Below are positions 33,490 through 41,575 of a stretch of 64,000 bases of DNA, piece after piece (position 1 is the stretch's first letter; every line of letters begins with the position of its first letter). The DNA lies in assembly GCF_050908235.1 (NCBI RefSeq), contig NZ_CP194340.1. One strand, 5' to 3'. The notes beneath the pieces were generated by a model. The model was not told where the DNA came from and ran no database searches. It was given only the letters and a program-made list of their open reading frames with translations. This DNA is from Pseudoramibacter alactolyticus (lineage in GTDB: Bacteria > Bacillota > Clostridia > Eubacteriales > Eubacteriaceae). The position numbers were made by a program, and so were the translations under genes.

Positions 33490-34595
33490 TACTCTTCCTC
33501 CGCTGCTGCATGAGACTCCTCAGTAAAATCAATAGTTCCAACCACAAAACGGCTTTTTTCAAAGATTTTATCTATAGAGCCACACATACGATCAGTGATA
33601 TTTTGATATGTCGTTAAATCTTCTTTAACAAACCGAACTGCTTGATTCATAGAACGCTCAATTCCCAGCACACCATTCATTGAATCAATAAGGCCACTAA
33701 TAGATGCTTTGCTGCCAATAGCTGCTTCTTTCATACCATAAAGACTTTTCAAGTAACTTATCAATGATTCTTTGTTTTCTTCTTTTGATGCAAATTTATT
33801 CTCAAGCAGGCCTAATGTGTTCTTTTCTATTTCGTCCCAGAGAGAATCAATAGTCGAGTTATGTATTTTCAACTTTTTAGCAAAAGTTTCAACATAACCG
33901 ACAACTTTTTTTGTTTGCTTGCGAACAAATGAAGCCGTCCCATTTCCTCCGTTTTTGTTCACTCTCTCAATTTCAGCTGTACAAGAAGTGGTGCCAGAAT
34001 TCATTTCATTCATGTCAGTATTCATAGAGTTGATCTCATCAGTTAGTTTTTCGGCATTATTTTCGATATCTGTCAAAAAATCAAGAAACCCTTTGTCAGA
34101 TTCATCTTCTAAAACTACAGCGTCTTTATGTTCAAACCAGCTCGGATTCTCAACGCCCTGTAGAGTTAAAAAGTCTTTGACAGGGTTACTGTAACTTACA
34201 GAACCATCTATCGCACCGCAGAGATTTGTCTCGAGGTATTTTATCAATTCATCAAATTTCTTGAAATGAGTTGTATAGTCCTTTGCCCTATACTGTTTCA
34301 AATCAAAGGGAAGTCCAGATAAATCGTCCTGCGTAATTATTATAGTTTTCTTGTTAAAAGAATGAGCCAAACTAAGTTCATACATAACATTAGCATTTAG
34401 CCCAGTCAAATCAGCAATCACGATGTCTGCTTCATATAAAGGCTGAATAATATCTTTCAAAACATTTTGCTGATTTCCTTCTTCTCCGGCATTGTTGAAT
34501 TCAAATCTTTCAGAAAACTGCATTTTAAGCATTTCATATACTTCAAAGAACTCGTCTTTGAACGGCATAATCACAAATACTTTTTTCTTTTCCAT
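33489..34595 (-). CDS. Deoxyribosyltransferase/TIR-like domain protein with coiled-coil tail, R-M linked
   Basis: 368 residues. Residues about 1-110 resemble nucleoside 2-deoxyribosyltransferase/TIR-like folds: VFVIMPFKDEFFEVYEML, then LYEADIVIADLTGLNANVMYEL with a Glu after NVMYE, and TIIITQDDLSGLPFD. Such domains bind or cleave NAD or nucleotides. Residues about 150-368 are helical and probably coiled-coil, without membrane segments. The stop overlaps the mod start, so it is a translationally coupled partner of a restriction-type system. Role as a defence effector is inference. Intact and AT-rich. Confidence 0.65.
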   Translation of the reverse strand: MEKKKVFVIMPFKDEFFEVYEMLKMQFSERFEFNNAGEEGNQQNVLKDIIQPLYEADIVIADLTGLNANVMYELSLAHSFNKKTIIITQDDLSGLPFDLKQYRAKDYTTHFKKFDELIKYLETNLCGAIDGSVSYSNPVKDFLTLQGVENPSWFEHKDAVVLEDESDKGFLDFLTDIENNAEKLTDEINSMNTDMNEMNSGTTSCTAEIERVNKNGGNGTASFVRKQTKKVVGYVETFAKKLKIHNSTIDSLWDEIEKNTLGLLENKFASKEENKESLISYLKSLYGMKEAAIGSKASISGLIDSMNGVLGIERSMNQAVRFVKEDLTTYQNITDRMCGSIDKIFEKSRFVVGTIDFTEESHAAAEEE

Positions 34596-34613
34596 TGCAA
34601 AAACTCCTTCCTG

Positions 34614-34769
34614 TTATTTCTGGCACAATAGATACTTTTTGTTATCGCCTCGACCAACTACTTTTATCAATCCGAGAGCTTTGCAACGGTAAATGTGCGT
34701 GTCTTTTTAAGTCCGAGCAGGTCGCTGATTTCTTTTTCGGTGATTTGTCCGTTTGCTTTGATGTAATCT
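34614..34769 (-). pseudogene. Winged-helix fragment of an ATP-binding defence-type protein
   Basis: DYIKANGQITEKEISDLLGL, KKTRTFTVAK in one frame, then LGLIKVVGRGDNKKYLLCQK in the next. This matches the C-terminal winged-helix domain seen in AlbA/AAA-type DNA-binding proteins of Firmicutes. The fragment is frameshifted at about 34680 and lacks everything upstream. It ends 18 bases before the TIR-like gene. Confidence 0.5.
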
Positions 34770-34916
34770 AACTATATTATACTCACAAAATTCACTATAT
34801 CAAACGCGAATAGCGAATTTATAGCGAATATTCGCTCGGATAAACGAATATTCGGATTGCGGTGAATATTCTCTAATACAAATCAGCAGCTGGGTACGCA
34901 AATACCCGGCTGCTTG

Positions 34917-35823
34917 CTATATGTGCGCACCGCCGAAAGCGGCAGTGTTGCTGTCTGTTGTCTTATCGTTCTCCCTGGCGCAGGAAGAACGCTTCGGAGG
35001 CTTCTGTGCCTCGTCCCGTATCCTGTAAAGCTGTGCCACAACGCTTCTGCGCTCCGGCGGTTTCTTTTCTTCGGCTGATTTTCCCTCGGCCTGTTGCTTC
35101 CGTTCTGCAAGCACCCACTCATACTGCTTTACTATGCGCTCAGCCTTATTGTAGGCGGCCATAAGTGCCTGTAGCCCTGTTCCTGTACCATGCGGGAAAT
35201 TCTGTCTTTGAGATCGCTGGCTTTCTGCTCGGCGGCCTCCATTTTTGCTTCTTTCGCTTTTCTCTCCCTGCCCTTGAAAATACCAATGCTTTCTGCACGA
35301 TGGTACGGAATAAGCCCAGTAGCCACCCGTGTTCGCAAATGAAATATTTACTCTTATTTTGAGCTTGATTTCGAGTCCCTTATCCTCCGGAACGCCGACG
35401 ACCAGCGCCGGGTCAGCGGTGCAGTTCCAGTCCTGCCGCGCTTCATTGTCAGCCCGCATCTCATCAGCCATGGAATTGTTCTTACTGATCTTCTTTATCG
35501 ACAGGTATACATCGTTTTGGTCGAATACTTTTAGCCGCTTTTCCTTTTTAACATGAATGTTGATCTGTGCGGTCAACGACTTCCTATAAAAAGCCTTAGC
35601 TTTTAAAAAAGGTGTCTTTGTCGTAAACATGTGCTGCTCATGGATTTCCCATTTTTGGAATTACCGTACGGCCTTTGCGGATTGCTCCATCTTCTCCTGT
35701 GACCTCTTTCTTTGTCCGCATCCGTTTTCCCGTTTCATCGAGGCACACGGCGCGAGCGGCAACCTTATTATCCGGTGTCTCTAAAAGCCGTCGTTCGAAA
35801 AAGATCAGGTGAATGTGATAGTT
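34917..35823 (-). pseudogene. MobA/MobL relaxase remnant, multiple frameshifts
   Basis: Reading right to left: NYHIHLIFFERRLLETPDNK (relaxase His region), VAARAVCLDETGKRMRTKKE, GRTVIPKMGNP, a frameshift near 35645, FTTKTPFLKAKAFYRKSL, then KEKRLKVFDQNDVYLSIKKI and ADNEARQDWNCTADPALVVG with further slips. These match MobA/MobL relaxases of Firmicute plasmids and mobilisable transposons. No intact nicking domain remains. Confidence 0.7.
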
Positions 35824-35869
35824 GGTTTTTGTCTTGTTTCTTCGCGCTTCTTCCCTTTACACCCGAAGG

Positions 35870-36072
35870 GCACTTTTTATACGAAAGGAAATATTGTTCC
35901 AAAGCGGACGTGGAGGCAATCAGATCGCATTTACCTTTAAACCGGCGATAAAAGATCGCCGGTGAATACCGTTATCGGTGATCTCGTCGATCGTGATTTT
36001 ATCCATGGCTTTCTGCGCCGATAGTTCCCGGATGGATTCAGCCAGAATTTCTTTGGTCGTTTTACGTTTCAC
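35870..36072 (-). pseudogene. TetR family regulator remnant
   Basis: From a GTG at 36072: KRKTTKEILAESIRELSAQK, AMDKITIDEITDN; then, after a small deletion, YSPAIFYRRFKGKCDLIA in another frame. This is the TetR helix-turn-helix (ITIDEITDNxGYSPxTFYRxFK). The ligand-binding domain is absent; the frame then runs into the relaxase remnant. Confidence 0.65.
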
Positions 36073-36142
36073 ACGCTTTCCTTTCTTGCTGCTTTCTGCA
36101 CCGGATCAAAGGCGAGGCACCCGGTTAAATATCGGGCAGTCG

Positions 36143-36433
36143 TTAGCCGCAAGCCTCCTCGGACGGGACTGTGCGTTTGATTTCATTTCTGCCGTTCCCA
36201 CGCCGATCTTGATTTTTATGATAGCAGAAAAACCACCCGCTTTGCAGAGAGCTCGTCTGACGGCTTTTGCCGCAAAGGCAATCTCTCATCCCGCCGGCCG
36301 CCGTCTGCCGGGAGGGCTGCCGGGCGTTTCGCATCGGCTGCCCGTCGTAAAACAGGGAAAAGACCGAAGCCAAAAGCAAAAATCCCAGGAGTAAAACCAC
36401 TTCCAACAACGATTTAATCAATTTGCGTTTCAT
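36143..36433 (-). CDS. Possible small single-pass membrane protein
   Basis: From MKRKLIKSLLEVVLLLGFLL the N-terminus has a basic start and one hydrophobic helix. The remaining 65 residues are Cys/Arg-rich and not recognised. Ribosome site GGGTGG is weak. It may be only an open frame. Confidence 0.3.
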   Translation of the reverse strand: MKRKLIKSLLEVVLLLGFLLLASVFSLFYDGQPMRNARQPSRQTAAGGMRDCLCGKSRQTSSLQSGWFFCYHKNQDRRGNGRNEIKRTVPSEEACG

Positions 36434-36442
36434 ATCGGCCAC

Positions 36443-36819
36443 CCTTTCTGTTCAGTCTGCCGCCGGTGCAAACCGTCGATGCACCGGTGATTGATCTTAG
36501 GATAGCGCATTTTGTTAGATTCGTCAAACTATTTTTATATTTTCTGTTTTCTTCCCGGGCATGCCCTTGCCGGACCGCCCGATTTCGGTCGGATTCGCAC
36601 CCGGCCGGCTTAAGGCGAAGCCTCTATTGATCGATCGCCGCCGGGGTAAGCCTGGCCGATTGCCATCCGCGAACGCGCGCGCCCTGATGGGCCGCCCGCA
36701 AATCAAAAGCCCTCGGCCCATTTATCTCAGGCCGCCCGACTGCCGATCGGCGGTCTCGCCCGCGATTTCTCATCGTGTGCCGCCGCGGAGAACGCATCCC
36801 GCACAAAAACCCTCCGCCT
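36443..36819. other. Gene-free spacer at the edge of the mobile remnant
   Basis: No supported gene on either strand. Composition changes from mixed to GC-rich here, so the host sequence resumes in this interval. The rrf2 promoter follows. Confidence 0.5.
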
Positions 36820-36847
36820 TGCGAAATTTTTACCTTCGGGTATAATA
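36820..36847 (+). promoter_or_regulatory. Promoter of the rrf2-patB operon
   Basis: TTGCGA, 16 bases, TATAAT, about 65 bases before the Rrf2 gene. Strong hexamers in a GC-rich setting. Confidence 0.8.
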
Positions 36848-36911
36848 AATCATAAAACCGACCGGCTTACCGTGATTGCTCATGCGGCAAGCCGGCGAAT
36901 CGAGGTGACTC

Positions 36912-37349
36912 ATGAAAATTTCAACCAAGGGCCGCTACGCCCTGCGGATGATGCTCGATCTGGCCTATCATCAGGACGAGGGCTACATCGCCCTCAAGGA
37001 CATCGCCCGCCGCCAGAATATCTCCAAAAAATACCTGGAGCAAATTGTCTCGCTGATGCGCGGCCCGGACATCCTGGCCACCAGCCGCGGCTACAGGGGC
37101 GGCTACCGCCTGGCCCGCCCGCCAAGGGACTACACCGTCGGCGAGATCCTGCGCCTGACGGAGGGCTCCCTGGCGCCGGTGGCCTGCCTGGAGGAGGGCG
37201 CCGACAAATGCCCCCGGGCGGCCGGCTGTGAAACCCTGCCCGTCTGGCAGGGGCTTTACACCCGCATCACCGACTATCTCGACAGTCTGACCCTGCAGGA
37301 CATCATCGACCACACCCGGGAAAACGCCCCGATGGACTTTATGATTTAA
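36912..37349 (+). CDS. Rrf2 family transcriptional regulator
   Basis: 145 residues. MKISTKGRYALRMMLDLAYH and KDIARRQNISKKYLEQIV form the Rrf2 winged helix. Three Cys (VACLEE, DKCPR, AGCETL) could bind an Fe-S cluster as in IscR; the clusterless CymR lacks them. The next gene, 22 bases on, is a PatB-type cysteine/cystathionine lyase, so control of sulfur or cysteine metabolism is likely. Confidence 0.9.
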   Translation: MKISTKGRYALRMMLDLAYHQDEGYIALKDIARRQNISKKYLEQIVSLMRGPDILATSRGYRGGYRLARPPRDYTVGEILRLTEGSLAPVACLEEGADKCPRAAGCETLPVWQGLYTRITDYLDSLTLQDIIDHTRENAPMDFMI

Positions 37350-37370
37350 CACCGATCTGAAAGGAACCCC

Positions 37371-38546
37371 ATGACCCGTTTTGACTTTACCACCCCCATC
37401 GACCGCCGGGGCAGCGGCGCCATCAAATACGGCCCGCACCCCAAATTCCCCGACGCCGACGTGCTGCCCTTCTGGGTGGCGGATATGGATTTTGCCGTCG
37501 TCCCCGCCATCCGGGACGCTTTGCAGGCCAAGCTTGACCACGGCGTCTTCGGCTACGAGGGCATCAGCGATGCCTATCGCGACGCTGTGACCGGCTGGTT
37601 CGCCCGCCGCTTCGGCTGGCAGCCGGACCCGAAGAGCCTGATCACCACGCCGGGGATCGTCTTCGCCGTGGCCACCGCCATCCGCGCCTTCACCAAGCCG
37701 GGGGACGCCGTGCTGATTCAAAACCCGGTGTATTTCCCCTTCGCGGGACTGGTGAAAAAAAACGGGCGCAGGCTCGCCGAAACCACCCTGACGCTCAAAG
37801 ACGGCCATTACAAAATCGACTTCGCCGAGTTTGAGCGGCAGATCGCCGACAACGATGTGAAGCTTTTCGTGCTCTGCTCGCCCCACAACCCCACGGGCCG
37901 CGTCTGGACCCGGGAGGAGCTTTCCCGGATGGCCGCCATCTGCGCCGCCCACGGCGTGATCGTCTTCTCCGACGAGATTCACTGCGATTTCGTCTGGCCC
38001 GGCCGCCGCCACACGCCCTTCGCGAACCTCTCCCCCGAGGCCGCGGCCATGACCGTTGTCGGCACTGCCCCCTCCAAAACCTTTAACCTCGCCGGGCTGC
38101 AGGGCTCGAACCTCTTTATCGCGGACGCATCCCTGCGCCGCCGCTACCAAAAAGAACTGGCCGCCCAGGGCTTCGACGCGCCGAATAACCTGGCGATGGC
38201 CGCCACCGTCGCCGCCTATAACGCCGGCGAGCCCTGGCTCACCGGGCTGCTCGCCCATCTGGCCGGAAACATCGCCGCCCTGCAAAAGGCCCTCACGGAC
38301 ACGCCCATCCGCCTGATTTGCCCCGAAGGCACCTATCTGATGTGGCTCGACTGCCGGGCCCTGGGCCTTGCCGACGACGCCCTTGAGGCGTTCTTTGTGG
38401 AAGGCGCCGGGCTCTGGCTCAATGCCGGGATCACCTTCGGCAGCGCGGGATCGGGCTTTATGCGCATGAACCTGGCCTGCCCCCGGGCCGCCCTCGATGC
38501 CGGCATCGCAAGGCTTGAAGCGGCGCTGGCCCAACGCGGAAAGTGA
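37371..38546 (+). CDS. PatB/MalY-type aminotransferase (cystathionine or cysteine C-S lyase)
   Basis: 391 residues, fold type I PLP enzyme. VLPFWVADMDFAVVPAI and LCSPHNPTGRVW are typical of PatB/MalY. The PLP Lys is in APSKTFNLAGLQG, SDEIHCDF binds the pyridine nitrogen, and FMRMNLACPR contains the carboxylate-binding Arg. It releases H2S or homocysteine, pyruvate and ammonia from S-amino acids. Operon with the Rrf2 gene. A deleted copy of its 3' end exists at 46333-46507. Confidence 0.93.
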   Translation: MTRFDFTTPIDRRGSGAIKYGPHPKFPDADVLPFWVADMDFAVVPAIRDALQAKLDHGVFGYEGISDAYRDAVTGWFARRFGWQPDPKSLITTPGIVFAVATAIRAFTKPGDAVLIQNPVYFPFAGLVKKNGRRLAETTLTLKDGHYKIDFAEFERQIADNDVKLFVLCSPHNPTGRVWTREELSRMAAICAAHGVIVFSDEIHCDFVWPGRRHTPFANLSPEAAAMTVVGTAPSKTFNLAGLQGSNLFIADASLRRRYQKELAAQGFDAPNNLAMAATVAAYNAGEPWLTGLLAHLAGNIAALQKALTDTPIRLICPEGTYLMWLDCRALGLADDALEAFFVEGAGLWLNAGITFGSAGSGFMRMNLACPRAALDAGIARLEAALAQRGK

Positions 38547-38615
38547 AGCCGAAGACATCATCACCGCATTCGCCAAAAAAGCCTCTGAAAATTTTAAAAT
38601 TCAAAGGCTCTCATC

Positions 38616-38657
38616 TGCCGGAAACGCCTGTCGCGACAGGCGTTTCTGGCATTTTTT
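38616..38657 (+). terminator. Terminator after patB
   Basis: TGCCGGAAACGCCTGTC pairs with GACAGGCGTTTCTGGCA (one G-T pair), then TTTTTT. Very stable. Confidence 0.9.
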
Positions 38658-38804
38658 GTATATCGGGATTCAATCCGTTTGTGCTTTCGCTTTGCAAGGC
38701 CGCAAGGCAGTCGTGGATGGCCGCTTCCCCCCTAAGCCGCAGCCTGCCGCCCATGCGCTTTGGCGGGCGCCGTCGTTTCGGGGCCAACCATGATGCCTGC
38801 CTTA

Positions 38805-39401
38805 TTACAGGACGCCGGCTTTCTCAAAATGCTTTTTCAGCAGGCATTTCCCAAGCCACGCGCCGATCAATCCGCAAAGAACCGAGAGCAGGCACAGCCC
38901 GACAAGGCTCATCGGCGTCACCCATTCGATCACCTTGGCGATATAGCTTCTGCCGTATCCGGCAAAGGCTTTGGCCCAGGCATCCTTCAGGAGAACAACC
39001 GAAATAAACGCGACCAGCGTCAGACCGCAGGTATAAACCGCATGGGCCGCCGCCATTCCACGAAACCGCTTCCGCCCCAAAGCGCCATAGAGAACCTCGC
39101 CGATCACCCCGCAGACCAGCATGGTAACCACGTCCAGCGGCAGCCGCCCCATGATCAAAAAGAACACGGCAATCACGGCGGAAGCCAGAAAAAAGGTTCC
39201 GGTTTTCGGCACTTTCGACAGCAGCAGCATCATGACGATGCCCGCCGGAATTCCGGCGATGGCCGGTGCAAACAGATAGGTAAGCGGGTTCATACCCAAA
39301 ATCATCACCACGACGAACATGCACGCAAACAGCAGAATCGCCATGACGCCGATCAAAATCAGATCTTTCACCTGTAATTTTTCTTTTACTTCGTTATTCA
39401 T
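38805..39401 (-). CDS. MptD family ECF transporter S component
   Basis: 198 residues, about six hydrophobic helices (LILIGVMAILLFACMFVVV, PLTYLFAPAIAGIPAGIVMM, ASAVIAVFFLIMG and others). It belongs to the MptD/Trep_Strep group of substrate-binding membrane subunits. It would recognise the cargo for the EcfT/ATPase encoded immediately upstream, overlapping by eight bases. Cargo not known; the cluster context suggests a metal chelate. Confidence 0.85.
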   Translation of the reverse strand: MNNEVKEKLQVKDLILIGVMAILLFACMFVVVMILGMNPLTYLFAPAIAGIPAGIVMMLLLSKVPKTGTFFLASAVIAVFFLIMGRLPLDVVTMLVCGVIGEVLYGALGRKRFRGMAAAHAVYTCGLTLVAFISVVLLKDAWAKAFAGYGRSYIAKVIEWVTPMSLVGLCLLSVLCGLIGAWLGKCLLKKHFEKAGVL

Positions 39402-40878
39402 TGTTTTTGCTCCTTTCAGAAAATAATAGCCGATAAATCCGTTTGCGGTTTTCCCTACAGAACGGGATCAGCGCGGGGGCACCGCCGCGCTGCAGATGCA
39501 GCAGCCAATCGCAGGTCTCAAGGAGAAATTCCCCGTCGTGCGAAATGACCAGCACGGTCTTTCCCCGCTGCGCCAGATCCCTCAAAAGCCTGGAAACCCG
39601 CCGCATATTGCGGCCGTCTAGCCCGCTGGTGGGCTCGTCAAACAAAATCATTTCAGAATTTTTCATCAGCGCCACGGCGATCGTGACGCGCTGCTTCTCG
39701 CCGCCGGACAGGCTCCCCGGATGCCGATCCTCGTGTGCGAGGATGCCCAGCCGGTCCAATATCTGCCTGGCCGCCTCGTTTGCCGCTGCCTCGCCTTCCC
39801 TGCCGATCGTCAGTTCCCCCAATACGCTGTCGGAGAACAGCTGATAATCCACATCCTGCATGACGTAATACGATTTGCGGATCCGCTCCCTTTTGCCGCT
39901 CTTTTTCCCATCGAGCAGAATATCGCCGCGCTGCGGCTGCTCCAGCCCGACGCACAGCCTGGCCAAGGTGCTTTTGCCGACGCCGTTTTCGCCGACGATC
40001 CCGATCACCTCCCCGGGTGGCAACGAAAAGGCCAGATCCTTGAAAAGGGGCGGCCCCTTTCGGTAGCGAAAGCAAATCTGTTCGCCCTTCAGCTTTTCGG
40101 AGGCATCCGGCGGCGCGGTTTCCCTCATTTCCCGCCGGAAAGGAGAGACGCACCGCAGTCCCAGCCGCCGGCTTTCGTCAATCCCCATCCGGCCAAACTC
40201 ATCGGCGGACAGCTCCAGCCGCTTTCGCCCCTTCGCCAGATAAACCATCCGATCGCAGAGTCCCTTCAGCCAGTCAATTTTGTGCTCGGCAACGAGGATC
40301 GCCGTGCCCGCGCCTTTCAGTCTCAGCAGGATTTGCCTCAGGCGGCGGGTGGCTTCGCGGTCGAGGTTGGCCGAGGGCTCGTCCAGAACGAGAAGCTTCG
40401 GCCGCAGCGCACAGGCCGAGGCGATGGCCACGCTCTGCTTTTGCCCGCTGGACAGCTCCGTGACCCTTCTGCCCAGCAGATGCGTGATGCCCGCAAGCCC
40501 GGCGGCCTCGAGGACCCTTGTTTCGATTTCGTTTTGCGGCAGACCCAGATTCTCGCAGGGAAACGCGATCTCCGAATCCACGTCCAGCGTAAAAAACTGT
40601 GACCGGGGATCCTGAAAGACGGAGCCCGTCAAAGACGCGATCGCCTGCATGCTCATGCCGGCAACCGCCTTGCCGTCCAGGAGGATTTCCCCCTGCATCT
40701 CACAGGAATAGAAATTCGGCAGAAGCCCGTTCAGACACCGGGTCACCGTCGTCTTGCCGCAGCCGGAGGCGCCCGTCAGCAAAACGCACTCGCCGTCCTT
40801 GACCGACAGCGAAAATTGGCATAGGCTCTCCGCTTCTGCTCCGGCGTATTTCACGCTTACATTTTTGATCTCAAGCAA
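39394..40878 (-). CDS. ECF-type ABC transporter ATPase, two domains fused
   Basis: About 494 residues with two complete nucleotide-binding domains. The first has Walker A GASGCGKTT, signature ELSSGQKQSV and Walker B LLVLDEPSANLD. The second has GENGVGKST, SLSGGEKQRV and MILFDEPTSGLD. It powers uptake through EcfT and the S component. The start is probably a TTG at 40878, behind GGGCGGGGGG and overlapping the ecfT stop. An upstream ATG at 40941 lies deep in ecfT. Confidence 0.9.
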   Translation of the reverse strand: MLEIKNVSVKYAGAEAESLCQFSLSVKDGECVLLTGASGCGKTTVTRCLNGLLPNFYSCEMQGEILLDGKAVAGMSMQAIASLTGSVFQDPRSQFFTLDVDSEIAFPCENLGLPQNEIETRVLEAAGLAGITHLLGRRVTELSSGQKQSVAIASACALRPKLLVLDEPSANLDREATRRLRQILLRLKGAGTAILVAEHKIDWLKGLCDRMVYLAKGRKRLELSADEFGRMGIDESRRLGLRCVSPFRREMRETAPPDASEKLKGEQICFRYRKGPPLFKDLAFSLPPGEVIGIVGENGVGKSTLARLCVGLEQPQRGDILLDGKKSGKRERIRKSYYVMQDVDYQLFSDSVLGELTIGREGEAAANEAARQILDRLGILAHEDRHPGSLSGGEKQRVTIAVALMKNSEMILFDEPTSGLDGRNMRRVSRLLRDLAQRGKTVLVISHDGEFLLETCDWLLHLQRGGAPALIPFCRENRKRIYRLLFSERSKNNE

Positions 40879-41575
40879 GATAACCCCCCGCCCATATCCA
40901 AAGCAAAACATCCCACAGGATGATGCCTGCGGCGAAAACATAGTCCAGCGGGCGCAGAGCCACGGGCACCAGAGCGCCGCGGGGCCCCTCGAGGCTGTAG
41001 CCCCTGCAGAGGGCCGACCGCGACAGCTCGTCGCTCACCTTCAGGCTTCGCATCAGAAGCGGGATCAGATAATTCTCCATCGACCGGATCGGATGCAGCG
41101 GCGAAGGCTTCATGGACCGCAGCCGCAGGCTTTCCCGGATGCTGCCCGCTTCCGCCTTCAGGGTCGGAAAATACCGGAAGGCGACGGCCAGCGGGAGGAT
41201 CAGCTTCCGCGAGAGCCGCATGTTGGCCAATGCCATCAGCAGCTCGCCCAGCTTGACCGCCCTCGCGAGAATCAGCCCGCACAAAAGCGGCGGCTCATAC
41301 AGCAGGACGATCATTTTAATCATCGAGAAGGTCGCACCCGCAATGGGAAGCCCCCGCCGTTTTGCAATCAGCTCCCAGGCGATGACCGCCATATAGGGCA
41401 GAGAGCCTTTAAAGGCCGCCTTTCTTTCTCCCAGGCCGAATAGTGCGGCCAGCAGGAGCATCCCCACCGCGTAAATCGGGCGCAGACGATGCTTCGGCAG
41501 CATGAATGCGAGCATACTCGAGGTGACCGTGAACAAAAGCCATACGCGGGGGTCCGGCTTCCGCGCCCTAAACAT
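40871..41575 (-). CDS. ECF transporter transmembrane component EcfT
   Basis: 234 residues. It has hydrophobic helices in the first half and the EcfT coupling motifs toward the end: DELSRSALCRGYSLEGPRG (A-R-G/S type). It couples ATP hydrolysis to S-component movement. The start overlaps the end of the ABC half-transporter gene by eight bases, so the five transport genes are one transcription unit. Confidence 0.9.
   Translation of the reverse strand: MFRARKPDPRVWLLFTVTSSMLAFMLPKHRLRPIYAVGMLLLAALFGLGERKAAFKGSLPYMAVIAWELIAKRRGLPIAGATFSMIKMIVLLYEPPLLCGLILARAVKLGELLMALANMRLSRKLILPLAVAFRYFPTLKAEAGSIRESLRLRSMKPSPLHPIRSMENYLIPLLMRSLKVSDELSRSALCRGYSLEGPRGALVPVALRPLDYVFAAGIILWDVLLWIWAGGYLA

Noticed and set aside
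36921..38576. A 551-codon minus-strand frame opposite rrf2 and patB
   Set aside because: Antisense artefact; no motif, no start context.
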